From NCBI GenBank assembly GCA_902496505.1, contig CABVBB010000055.1:1-8816 (forward strand): a stretch of 8,816 nucleotides of DNA. Direction: 5' to 3'. The first letter of the stretch is position 1. Each line of letters begins with the position of its first letter. The notes beneath the pieces were generated by a model. It was not told the origin of the DNA, made no database searches, and saw only the letters and a list, made by a program, of their open reading frames with translations. Below are positions 1-6,007 of this stretch, one piece after another. Made by a program: the position numbers and the translations under genes. This DNA is from an uncultured Peptococcaceae bacterium. GTDB taxonomy: Bacteria; Bacillota; Peptococcia; Peptococcales; Peptococcaceae.

Positions 1-447
1 GTAGCTGTTGGTCGGATCCTGACTGCGGCGGTAGAGGGCTTCGACGGCTTGGGCACGGATCTGGGGCAGGTCGTCTTGCAGGACGATGTAAGCGGGGCTT
101 TGACTGTTGCTGCCAGTGGGGGTCATGCGTCCGGCGTCGATGATTCTCTCCAAAAGATCGCGGGGAATGGCTTTATCCTGAAATTGGCGGATGCTGCGCC
201 GCCACTGCATAAAATGAGCCAGAAGCTCGGGAGCGATGGTGTGCTCTTCGGGCGTATAGGTGAGCCCTTGGGCGTAGCCGGCCATCTGGATGGCGTCCTG
301 CGGGCAGACGGCCACGCAGTGACCGCATTCCAGGCAGCGGTCGCCGCTGACCAGGGCTTTGCCGTCTGAAAGCGTCAGGTAGTGGGGGAAGCAGTCGCGG
401 ACGCATTGACCGCAGCCAATACATTTGTCAGTGTCGATGATGATCAT
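1..447 (-). CDS. Ferredoxin-nitroreductase fusion protein, N-terminal part (cut by window edge)
   Basis: Reading the minus strand from an ATG at 447-445 gives 149 codons without a stop, running off the left edge. Residues 9-19 carry CxxCxxCxxxC and residues 38-48 a second CxxCxxCxxxCP, so two [4Fe-4S] clusters of the bacterial ferredoxin type are expected. From about residue 82 the sequence (RRSIRQFQDKAIP, then RIIDAGRMTPTGSNSQ) matches the start of the FMN-binding nitroreductase fold, including the Arg/Ser segment that usually contacts the flavin phosphate. Proteins of this architecture are cytoplasmic flavin oxidoreductases that pass electrons from iron-sulfur clusters to FMN; their natural substrates are mostly unknown. 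Start choice is supported by a TAAGGAGGG site at 455-463, seven bases upstream. It is divergent from the LysR pair, a common arrangement for a LysR target. The family call is solid; the substrate is unknown. Confidence 0.93.
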   Translation of the reverse strand, partial: MIIIDTDKCIGCGQCVRDCFPHYLTLSDGKALVSGDRCLECGHCVAVCPQDAIQMAGYAQGLTYTPEEHTIAPELLAHFMQWRRSIRQFQDKAIPRDLLERIIDAGRMTPTGSNSQSPAYIVLQDDLPQIRAQAVEALYRRSQDPTNSY

Positions 448-493
448 AGGGATACCCTCCTTAGGAAATACATGACGAGTGGTGTTTTCTTTT

Positions 494-522
494 AGTATAG
501 CACGGCTTTATGCCCTTGTCTT
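494..522 (-). promoter_or_regulatory. Probable promoter of the ferredoxin-nitroreductase gene
   Basis: On the minus strand a TATACT -10 (plus positions 494-499) is preceded by TGC, which makes it an extended -10. A 17-bp spacer leads to AAGACA at 517-522, matching TTGACA in four of six positions. It lies about 45 bases upstream of the ATG at 447. The call rests on hexamer match and spacing only. Confidence 0.55.
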
Positions 523-552
523 CTTTATACTGCAAATAAGTTTGGCTATTCG

Positions 553-575
553 ATTTTGACAAAATACGTTAAAAT
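553..575 (+). promoter_or_regulatory. Dyad and possible promoter elements upstream of the first LysR gene
   Basis: Positions 553-565 read ATTTTGACAAAAT, a perfect 6-bp inverted repeat around one central base, and contain a consensus TTGACA (556-561). No good -10 lies 16-18 bp downstream of that hexamer. TAAAAT at 570-575 is a fair -10, but the bases 17 bp upstream of it (TATTCG) are a poor -35. The dyad is a plausible LysR operator, since LysR regulators usually bind in the divergent intergenic region they control. Promoter assignment is uncertain. Confidence 0.3.
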
Positions 576-613
576 GATGAAGAAAGACAAAGTAGAACGA
601 AGGGGGCGATCAG

Positions 614-1567
614 ATGCGCTTGGAGCAGTTATCCTATGTTCAGACAGTGGCCCAGTGCGGCTCGATGAATCTGGCCAGTGAGCAGCTGCATGTGTCGCAG
701 CAGGCCATCAGTAAAGCCATCCGGCAGTTGGAAAATGAGCTGGGCATCGCCATATTCGTGCGGACCAATAAAGGGGTCGTGCTCACGCCGCAGGGGCAGA
801 GGCTGTATGATTTCGCCAGACGTCAAGCAGCCAAGCTGGAGGCCCTGCAGGCGCGCTTGGCTGAGGAACAGCAGCGGCTGATGACGGGCGAAGTCACATT
901 GGCGACGATGAATACAGGGGCCAATATGATCCTGCCGCAGATGCTGTGCGAGTTTTACCGGCATTATTCCGGTGTACGCTTGACCATCAACGATGGGATG
1001 ATGGGAGAGGTCATCGACCAGGTACTTGGTGGTCAAGTCCAGCTGGGCATCATCACCTACACGCTGCTGGGCGATACATATTATCCGCAGTTGCCGGAGG
1101 CGCTGGAATTCGTACCGCTGCTCAAGGGGGAAAATATTTTTTGGGTGAGTCGTCTGTCCAAGCTGGCAGAGCGCAAAGTGCTGGATTTTGCAGAGGTGGC
1201 CGCGCAGCCCATCCTCTTTTACGACTTGATGGATCATATCGTTTTACAGAGAACGTATGGGTATTTTGGTTTTCAGCCCCAGATAGCGCTGGAATCCAAA
1301 AATCTTTATCTCTTAGGCCAGCTGACAGCAGAGAATTATGGCGTCCTGCCGGATATGCGCCTTAACGGCGATGAGGGGATGTACGCCTATGTCTTTCGCA
1401 ATCAGCCAGCCACTGTGGCCGTGCCGCTCAAGGAATATCCGACGTATCAGTCGTATGTGGGCTATATTCGTCGCCGAGATCAGGAGGAGTCGACGCTCTT
1501 GCGCCATGTGCGGGATTTTTTAGGGCGGCTCAGCCAAAGCCGAGCGTGCAGAAAGGAGGAGGGCTGA
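614..1567 (+). CDS. LysR-family transcriptional regulator (first of tandem pair)
   Basis: A 317-residue protein, normal length for a LysR-type regulator. Residues 1-60 form the winged helix-turn-helix: LEQLSYVQTVAQCGSMNLASEQLHVSQQAISKAI is followed by QLENELGIAIFVRTNKGVVLTPQG, the family signature. Residues 62-90 are a helical linker (ARRQAAKLEALQARLAEEQ) that usually makes the dimer interface, and about 90-300 is the periplasmic-binding-protein-like effector domain. The ATG at 614 follows an AGGGGG-type ribosome site. Its TGA ends one base before the ATG of a second LysR gene, so the two should be co-transcribed and translationally coupled. Divergence from the ferredoxin-nitroreductase gene makes that gene the first candidate target. 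The effector molecule cannot be read from the sequence. Confidence 0.94.
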   Translation: MRLEQLSYVQTVAQCGSMNLASEQLHVSQQAISKAIRQLENELGIAIFVRTNKGVVLTPQGQRLYDFARRQAAKLEALQARLAEEQQRLMTGEVTLATMNTGANMILPQMLCEFYRHYSGVRLTINDGMMGEVIDQVLGGQVQLGIITYTLLGDTYYPQLPEALEFVPLLKGENIFWVSRLSKLAERKVLDFAEVAAQPILFYDLMDHIVLQRTYGYFGFQPQIALESKNLYLLGQLTAENYGVLPDMRLNGDEGMYAYVFRNQPATVAVPLKEYPTYQSYVGYIRRRDQEESTLLRHVRDFLGRLSQSRACRKEEG

Positions 1568-1568
1568 G

Positions 1569-2504
1569 ATGCGTTTGGAACAATTCGTGAATTTTGTAGA
1601 GGTGGTGCGGGAGCGCTCCATCAGTTCTGCCAGCCGCCGGCTGGGCGTGCCGCAGCAAAGTCTCTCCGCCAGCATCGCTGCGCTGGAAGAGGAAGTGGGG
1701 GTAGTGCTTTTGGAGCGCTCGCCCAGCGGGGTGCGGCCCAATGCCGCCGGGCTGGCCGTTTATGAGTATATGGACCAGTTCTTGCAGGAATATCAGACGC
1801 TCAGCCAGAGCTTCCATCCAGCTCGGCAGAAGACAGTGTATCATATCCCGCTGGCGGTGCAGAACAATATGCTGCAGACGGTGATCCCGCAGCTTGCCAG
1901 CGAGCTGTTCAAGCAGCACGCGCAGATCACGCTGGATGTGCAGGAAATGCCGCAGGAGGAGATCTTGGCTAGCGTGGAGCGGGGAGAAGCGGCCATGGGC
2001 ATCATCCTCTGTTTTTTCAAAGGGGAGGAATTTTATCCAGAGCTGCCGGAAACGCTGCTTTTTCGGCGTTTGTTCGCCAGCAGGCCGTATTTTTGGCTGA
2101 GTCGCGAACATCCTCTGGCCAAGGCCAAAAGTGTGAGCATGGATATGGTGCGGCCATATCCTGTGCTGCAAAATACCAGCGCTGATGAAAAAATGTTCCG
2201 CTTCATCTTTGCTCAGCGCTTCGGAGAATTTCAGATCGGTATGCGCACAGCCAATATCCATTTGATCCAGCAGCTGGTGCTGGACAATGTGGCAGTCTGT
2301 CCTGATCTGAAAATGGAGCGGGGGCAGCTGGCCTTTGCCCATTTGTTCCACGACCAGCCTGCTATTGCTCTGCCGCTCTCCGCCAAAGATAATTACAAAA
2401 TGCTCACCGGCTATGTGCTCAAAAAAGGCCAGGAAGAAGAACCCGGCATCCGCCAGCTGCTGAATTTTTTCAGCCGCTACCAGCACAGAGAGATAGGGAT
2501 ATAA
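1569..2504 (+). CDS. LysR-family transcriptional regulator (second of tandem pair)
   Basis: A 311-residue LysR-type regulator. Residues 1-60 are the helix-turn-helix (SISSASRRLGVPQQSLSASI, then ALEEEVGVVLLERSPSGVRPNAAG), with the effector domain from about residue 90. The ATG is one base after the stop of the preceding LysR gene, and its AAAGGAGGA ribosome site (1552-1560) lies inside the end of that gene, so translation is probably coupled. The two proteins are paralogs: both begin MRLEQ, and they share matching effector-domain segments such as YYPQLPEALEFVPLL versus FYPELPETLLFRRLF and the region around NLYLLGQL versus NIHLIQQL. The usual T-P-x-G after the HTH is replaced by R-P-N-A-A-G, a small departure from the family. 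It is followed by a terminator shared with brnQ. Confidence 0.93.
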   Translation: MRLEQFVNFVEVVRERSISSASRRLGVPQQSLSASIAALEEEVGVVLLERSPSGVRPNAAGLAVYEYMDQFLQEYQTLSQSFHPARQKTVYHIPLAVQNNMLQTVIPQLASELFKQHAQITLDVQEMPQEEILASVERGEAAMGIILCFFKGEEFYPELPETLLFRRLFASRPYFWLSREHPLAKAKSVSMDMVRPYPVLQNTSADEKMFRFIFAQRFGEFQIGMRTANIHLIQQLVLDNVAVCPDLKMERGQLAFAHLFHDQPAIALPLSAKDNYKMLTGYVLKKGQEEEPGIRQLLNFFSRYQHREIGI

Positions 2505-2506
2505 AA

Positions 2507-2532
2507 AAGCTGGAGCAATTTTGCTCCAGCTT
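2507..2532. terminator. Bidirectional intrinsic terminator between the LysR operon and brnQ
   Basis: AAGCTGGAGCAA (2507-2518) is followed two bases later by its exact complement TTGCTCCAGCTT (2521-2532). On the minus strand the hairpin is followed by a run of six Ts, a strong terminator for brnQ. On the plus strand the tail is TTCTTTAT, weaker but adequate, and it starts three bases after the LysR stop codon. It separates two convergent units. Confidence 0.88.
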
Positions 2533-2582
2533 CTTTATGTCCCTATCTTGAGAGAATTTTTTACCGATGGCTGCAAGCAGTG

Positions 2583-3941
2583 CTAGATAAGACCAACACG
2601 GTCTTTTTGAGCAGGCTTGAGGCAAAGACCCAGCACGAATCCGATGACCGCAGGAACGATCCAGCCCATGCCCAGATCGGCGAAGGGCAGCAGCTGAAAG
2701 AAGTCAGAGAGCCTGCTCGTGAACGGGAGCGCTTCTTGCAGGAAAGCGGGCAGCGAGGTCATGATGCCCAAAAAAGCGGCGAGCATCGTTAAAGAAAGGG
2801 TGCAGATGAAAACAGACCGGCGGTATTGGAAGCTCCGTCCGATCAGGCAGAGCACGATCAAGACGATCGTGATGGGATAGAGGAACAAAAGGACCGGCAG
2901 AGAAAATTCCATGATGGCGCTCAAGCCGGCATTGGAAATGACAAACGAAAACAGGGAAAAGAGGACGGCGCATTGCCGATAAGAGCAGACCCGGGGAAAC
3001 AGCTCGGAAAACGTGGTGCTGCAGGCGGTGACCAAACCAATGGCGGTTTTTAAGCAGGCGAAGGTGATCATGATGCCTAAGAAAAGACCGCCGATGCCGC
3101 CGAGATAATGGTTGGCGATGGAACTAAGGGCAAGGCCGCCGTCTGCACTGACGCCGAGAAGCGGCACAGACTGCGCACCCATGAAGGCTAAGGAACCATA
3201 AATGAGGGCCATCAAGAGCGCCGCCAAAATGCCGGATCTGATCGTGCAGAGGCAGACGTCTTTGGAATCGGTGATGCCCAAGTTTTGGATGACTTCGATC
3301 AAAATGATGCCGAAGGCCAAGGAAGCCAGGGCATCCATCGTATTGTAGCCTTCGAGAAAACCAGTAAAAAAGGCGCTGCCCGTATAGGCGCCCGTTGGAG
3401 CGGTGTCAGTCAGGGCACCCATCGGCGCGATCAGGGAGATCACGATCAAAATGCCCAGGAACAATAAAAAGAGCGGATTCAAAACTTTGCCTACCCAAGT
3501 GAGGATGCCCGACGGTCTTAAAGAAAAAAACAATACGACCATAAAAAATAACAGGCTGAAGATCCCTAAAGCCAAGGCGTGCGTTTCGTCAGAAACAAGA
3601 GACGCTATGCCGACCTGGAAAGAAACGGTCGCCGTTCTGGGGATAGCAAACAGCGGGCCAATAGTCAGGTATAAAGCGCAGGTAAAGAAATAGGCAAAGC
3701 CTTTGCCGACCTTGCTGCTCATATGAAATAAGCCTTTGCTCTCAGAGATCCCTATAGCGGCGATCCCTAAAAGCGGCAGTCCCACGCCGGTCACACAAAA
3801 TCCGACTGCGGCCAGAAGGGTATGACTGCCGGCCTGCTGTCCCATGCTGACCGGAAAAATAAGATTGCCTGCGCCAAAAAATAAACCAAACAACATCGAA
3901 GCCACAAAGATATATTCTTTGATCGTAAGCTTCTGCTTCAT
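2583..3941 (-). CDS. brnQ: Branched-chain amino acid transport carrier (BrnQ/LIVCS family)
   Basis: An integral membrane carrier for leucine, isoleucine and valine, expected to be driven by a cation gradient, in the cytoplasmic membrane. From the chosen ATG it has 452 residues, the usual family length, with about twelve hydrophobic segments. The diagnostic start is KEYIFVASMLFGLFFGAGNLIFPVSMG (segments given as seen, residues 9-34). Other family-like parts are LPLLGIAAIG and a central GFLEGYNTMDALASLAFG, the conserved acidic-Tyr-Thr-Asp segment. Start choice: the frame can begin at a TTG (3974-3972), but a GAGGAG ribosome site at 3951-3956 lies nine bases before the ATG at 3941, and the likely -10 hexamer overlaps the TTG, so the upstream start would be almost leaderless. 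The gene stands alone, convergent with the LysR pair. Substrate preference among the three amino acids is not visible. Confidence 0.92.
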   Translation of the reverse strand: MKQKLTIKEYIFVASMLFGLFFGAGNLIFPVSMGQQAGSHTLLAAVGFCVTGVGLPLLGIAAIGISESKGLFHMSSKVGKGFAYFFTCALYLTIGPLFAIPRTATVSFQVGIASLVSDETHALALGIFSLLFFMVVLFFSLRPSGILTWVGKVLNPLFLLFLGILIVISLIAPMGALTDTAPTGAYTGSAFFTGFLEGYNTMDALASLAFGIILIEVIQNLGITDSKDVCLCTIRSGILAALLMALIYGSLAFMGAQSVPLLGVSADGGLALSSIANHYLGGIGGLFLGIMITFACLKTAIGLVTACSTTFSELFPRVCSYRQCAVLFSLFSFVISNAGLSAIMEFSLPVLLFLYPITIVLIVLCLIGRSFQYRRSVFICTLSLTMLAAFLGIMTSLPAFLQEALPFTSRLSDFFQLLPFADLGMGWIVPAVIGFVLGLCLKPAQKDRVGLI

Positions 3942-3973
3942 GACATTCATCTCCTCATTGTGTTGATCATTCA

Positions 3974-4002
3974 AGTATACTACAAGATGAAGGTGAATAA
4001 AA
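3974..4002 (-). promoter_or_regulatory. Likely brnQ promoter
   Basis: The minus strand reads TATACT (plus 3974-3979) about 33 bases upstream of the preferred brnQ ATG. The hexamer 17 bp further upstream is TTTTAT, a weak -35, so the promoter may depend on an activator. Transcription would begin near 3967, leaving a short leader with the GAGGAG site. Confidence 0.45.
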
Positions 4003-4021
4003 ACGCAACTTATTCAACTTA

Positions 4022-4040
4022 ACATGAAAAATATTCATGT
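4022..4040. repeat. Perfect 7-bp inverted repeat upstream of brnQ, possible operator
   Basis: ACATGAA (4022-4028), five bases of spacer, then TTCATGT (4034-4040). It lies roughly 55-73 bases upstream of the predicted brnQ start of transcription, a typical activator position, and the weak -35 there fits an activated promoter. No T-run follows on either strand, so it is not a terminator. Function as a regulator site is inference. Confidence 0.4.
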
Positions 4041-4053
4041 GTGGAGAGAAGAA

Positions 4054-4170
4054 ATGCAGATGGACTTAACATTTTGCTGCATTTTCATATGATCGTTGTC
4101 CCCAGCTGCCAAAGAATTATACGCGTGCATCAATCATTTCATGGATGAACAGATGGCCGCTGAGCGCTAG
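4054..4170 (+). pseudogene. Possible short coding remnant with internal stop
   Basis: An ATG at 4054, preceded by GGAGAGAAG, opens a frame that stops at TGA 4090-4092 after 12 codons. The same frame then continues for 25 codons to TAG at 4168-4170 with a protein-like composition (SLSPAAKELYACINHF and MDEQMAAER), amphipathic and charged. The family is not recognised. It could be the decayed end of a lost gene or chance; the rest of 3942-4256 holds only the promoter, a dyad and a terminator. Confidence 0.2.
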
Positions 4171-4183
4171 TAAGCGGAGACCT

Positions 4184-4214
4184 GAAAAAAGCTGGAGCGC
4201 AGTAGGCTCCAGCT
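4184..4214 (-). terminator. Intrinsic terminator of the alpha/beta hydrolase gene
   Basis: AGCTGGAGC (4190-4198) and GCTCCAGCT (4206-4214) form a perfect 9-bp stem with a 7-base loop. On the minus strand it is followed by a run of Ts (plus 4185-4190), giving a complete intrinsic terminator about 42 bases after the hydrolase stop codon. There is no T-run on the plus side. The stem is the same sequence as that of the terminator at 2507-2532. Confidence 0.85.
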
Positions 4215-4256
4215 CAGATTGTAGACAAAAGTATAAAAGAACCACAGTCAGGGTGA

Positions 4257-5201
4257 CTACCGCAGATGCTCCTTGAAAAAAGATTCCAGTTTGTCGAAGG
4301 GGATGCGGTCTGTGCGGTCGTAGAGGTCGATGTGTTCGGCGTCGGCGACGGTGTAGAGTTCTTTGGGCTCGCTGGCCTTAGCGTAGACCTGCTCGCTGAA
4401 AAAGCGGGAATGAGCGCGGTCGCCGACGATGAGCAGGATAGGGCGGGGCGAGATCTCTTCGAGATGGCCCAGCAGATCGTAGTTGAGGAAAGCCAAGCTG
4501 CTGGTGATGGTGAAGCCGCCGCGGGCGCGGGGATGATGACCGCGCTTGACGGCGTAGAAGCGGAACCATTCGGCATCAGGCTCGCCTAGTTCGGCAGGCA
4601 CAGCGTCCAGCGGTTCTTCGGGGAAGGTGGGGAGATATTCTGGATAGCCGCGTTCAGCATCCAGCCATCTTTGCTGCGCCAATTTTTCTTTGGCCGCTTG
4701 GACGGCTGCTTTGCTGTCCAGTCCCAGACGGGCGGCTACAGTCATATCATACATGGATGCTGCGGCCACGGCCTTGATGCGCGTATCCATCTGTGCAGCG
4801 GAGAGGGCGAAGCCGCCGGAACCGCAGATGCCGATAGCGCCGATGCGCTCGCGGTCCACAAAGCTTTGCAGCCCCAGGAAATCTACGCCTGCGCTGAAAT
4901 TTTCGGTAAAGAGATCAGGCGAGGACACGTGCCGCGGTTCGCCGGCAGATTCGCCCATATAGCAGGGATCGAAGGTCAGGACCACGAAGCCGCGCTGCGC
5001 CAGTTCGTTGGCATAGACCGACGGGCCTTGTTCCTTGACACCGCCGTACGGTGCGCCGACGATGAGCGCTGGATGCTTCTGCGTTTTGTCCAACGTCTTG
5101 GCCATGTAGAGATCGCCGGCCAGCGCTAAGCCGTAGCGGTTGGCATAACGGACGTGGCTGCGTTCCACTTGCTCACTTAATTGACAAATGTAATCACTCA
5201 T
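4257..5201 (-). CDS. Alpha/beta hydrolase, dienelactone-hydrolase/YcjY-like
   Basis: A 314-residue cytoplasmic protein with no signal peptide. N-terminal strands read RYGLALAGDLYMAK, then PALIVGAPYGG (oxyanion-hole region, about residues 44-54) and FVVLTFDPCYMGESAGEP. The nucleophile elbow is GICGSGGF (124-131), with Ser128 the probable nucleophile and Cys126 where the first Gly of GxSxG usually stands. The acid is probably Asp261 (LLIVGDRAHS) and the base His290 (DAEHIDLYD). The HIDLYD ending is typical of the group often annotated as alpha/beta hydrolase near MerR or other regulators. Expected chemistry is hydrolysis of an ester, lactone or similar bond; the substrate is unknown. An AAAGGA ribosome site lies about ten bases before the ATG. 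The gene is divergent from a MerR regulator, with a MerR-type promoter between them, so it is probably its target. Confidence 0.9.
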   Translation of the reverse strand: MSDYICQLSEQVERSHVRYANRYGLALAGDLYMAKTLDKTQKHPALIVGAPYGGVKEQGPSVYANELAQRGFVVLTFDPCYMGESAGEPRHVSSPDLFTENFSAGVDFLGLQSFVDRERIGAIGICGSGGFALSAAQMDTRIKAVAAASMYDMTVAARLGLDSKAAVQAAKEKLAQQRWLDAERGYPEYLPTFPEEPLDAVPAELGEPDAEWFRFYAVKRGHHPRARGGFTITSSLAFLNYDLLGHLEEISPRPILLIVGDRAHSRFFSEQVYAKASEPKELYTVADAEHIDLYDRTDRIPFDKLESFFKEHLR

Positions 5202-5244
5202 CAGAGATCATTCCTTTCTGGATAAAGACAGGCTCATCAGGGGA

Positions 5245-5274
5245 TTGACAAGCCTTAAGCTGAGGTTGTAGGAT
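5245..5274 (+). promoter_or_regulatory. Probable merR promoter with dyad in the spacer
   Basis: A consensus TTGACA (5245-5250) is followed by an 18-bp spacer and TAGGAT (5269-5274, four of six matches). Inside the spacer CCTTAAGCTGAGG (5253-5265) is an imperfect dyad (four of five arm positions match). This gives the regulator gene a second, weaker MerR-like site and suggests autoregulation. The leader would run about 68 bases to the ATG at 5349. Confidence 0.55.
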
Positions 5275-5275
5275 G

Positions 5276-5306
5276 ATTATAAAACCTGAAGTTAGGTTTA
5301 GGTCAA
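5276..5306 (-). promoter_or_regulatory. MerR-activated promoter of the hydrolase gene, with operator
   Basis: On the minus strand the -35 is TTGACC (plus 5301-5306), the -10 is a perfect TATAAT (5276-5281) and the spacer is exactly 19 bp (5282-5300) instead of 17. The spacer is filled by the dyad AAACCTGAAGTTAGGTTT (5282-5299), in which seven of eight arm positions pair. An overlong spacer holding the operator dyad is the known hallmark of promoters that MerR-family activators untwist. It points at the alpha/beta hydrolase, with the ATG about 68 bases downstream of the expected start of transcription. Confidence 0.85.
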
Positions 5307-5314
5307 GAGCTTGA

Positions 5315-5330
5315 TGAAAAAATTTTTTCA
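5315..5330. repeat. Perfect 16-bp palindrome in the merR leader
   Basis: TGAAAAAATTTTTTCA is its own exact reverse complement. It sits between the divergent promoters and the merR ribosome site (AAAGGAG at 5334-5340). With no loop it cannot form a normal hairpin terminator; an A/T-tract bend or protein site is possible, and chance in AT-rich leader DNA is also possible. Confidence 0.35.
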
Positions 5331-5348
5331 GAGAAAGGAGCACGGACG

Positions 5349-5780
5349 ATGGCTTATTCTATTGGTGAGGCAGCCAGCATGACGGGCATTGCCATCTCTA
5401 CGCTGCGCTATTACGACCGCGAGGGGATGTTTCCCGAGATGGCGCGCTCAGAGGGCGGCATCCGCATTTTTTCCGATAAAGAGCTGGGCACCATTCGGGT
5501 GATCGAATGTCTGAAGACTGCGGGCATGTCCATCAAGGAGATCAAGGAATTTTTGCACTGGTGTGAGGAGGGCGATGCGTCGCTTTCTAAACGGCAGGCC
5601 ATGTTTCATGAGCGCCGTCAGGCGGTAGAAAAACAGATCGAAGCGCTGCAGGAGACGCTGCATACACTGGATTATAAGTGCTGGTACTACGATACGGCAG
5701 TGGCCGCAGGAACAGAGGAGGCGCTGCGTCAGCTGACGGATGCGGATATCCCAGAGGACGTGCGGCCGTACAAGATCTGA
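5349..5780 (+). CDS. MerR-family transcriptional regulator, AdhR/NmlR-like
   Basis: A 143-residue regulator. Residues 1-70 are the MerR winged helix-turn-helix: YSIGEAASMTGIAISTLRYYDREGM, then GIRIFSDKEL and IRVIECLKTAGMSIKEIKEFL. Residues 80-112 form the antiparallel coiled-coil dimer helix (RQAVEKQIEALQETLHTLDYK). There is no C-terminal metal-binding CxxC-type loop, so it is not a mercury, copper or zinc sensor. Cys54 lies in the ECLK-T-GMS-KEIK context where AdhR/NmlR-type regulators carry their conserved reactive cysteine, which suggests sensing of aldehydes or related electrophiles; Cys72 and Cys111 are also present. The ribosome site AAAGGAG (5334-5340) is eight bases before the ATG. 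The divergent hydrolase has a 19-bp-spacer promoter fitting this family. The regulator class is firm; the inducer is inferred. Confidence 0.94.
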   Translation: MAYSIGEAASMTGIAISTLRYYDREGMFPEMARSEGGIRIFSDKELGTIRVIECLKTAGMSIKEIKEFLHWCEEGDASLSKRQAMFHERRQAVEKQIEALQETLHTLDYKCWYYDTAVAAGTEEALRQLTDADIPEDVRPYKI

Positions 5781-5820
5781 GCAGCAATAACGAATTGATC
5801 ATAAATACGGGTGTTTGATG

Positions 5821-5850
5821 AGCAGACAGAGTTCTTCTGTCTGCTTTTTT
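5821..5850 (+). terminator. Intrinsic terminator after the merR gene
   Basis: AGCAGACAGA (5821-5830), a five-base loop and the exact complement TCTGTCTGCT (5836-5845) are followed by six Ts ending at 5850. It lies about 40 bases after the merR stop, making merR a single-gene unit on this side. Confidence 0.9.
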
Positions 5851-5865
5851 GCTGTGCTTGGGGAT

Positions 5866-5952
5866 TGGCTACAAAAGATTTCGGTAAAGGGGTGAGGCAA
5901 AGGGCGGTCGAAGCGGATTTTTGGGTCGGGATACTGATACTGGTTGTAGCCA
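5866..5952. repeat. Long-range 9-bp inverted repeat in the phosphatase upstream region
   Basis: TGGCTACAA (5866-5874) recurs exactly inverted as TTGTAGCCA (5944-5952), 69 bases apart. The enclosed DNA is G-rich and holds the direct repeat GATACTGATACTGG (5931 region). It could close a structured RNA or loop two protein sites, but I recognise no riboswitch core between the arms. The match is certain; its role is not. Confidence 0.3.
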
Positions 5953-5962
5953 GATGAAAGGC

Positions 5963-6007
5963 TAACACAAGCGTGTGTTATACATTCCATAATGGAGCCG
6001 CTATAGT
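5963..6007 (+). promoter_or_regulatory. Probable promoter and operator of the phosphatase gene
   Basis: TAACACAAGCGTGTGTTA (5963-5980) is a perfect 7-bp inverted repeat with a four-base centre. Overlapping its end is TATACA (5979-5984, four of six matches to a -35), and 17 bp downstream is TATAGT (6002-6007, five of six to a -10). Alternatively TGTTATACA (5976-5984) could itself be an extended -10. In the first model the dyad covers the upstream edge of the -35, as a repressor or activator site would. The leader to the start codon is about 87 bases. Confidence 0.45.

Noticed and set aside
629..1237. Open frame of 202 codons on the minus strand
   Set aside because: Antisense to the first LysR gene; no domain or ribosome site supports it.
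1530..2486. Open frame of 318 codons on the minus strand
   Set aside because: It lies antisense to the second LysR gene, has no recognisable domain and an unlikely composition (many His, Gln), while the plus strand has full family motifs.
4671..5129. Open frame of 152 codons on the plus strand
   Set aside because: Opposite the alpha/beta hydrolase, whose catalytic residues and promoter are clear.
5315..5330. The TGAAAAAATTTTTTCA palindrome as a terminator
   Set aside because: It has no loop and no GC stem and sits right before the merR ribosome site.
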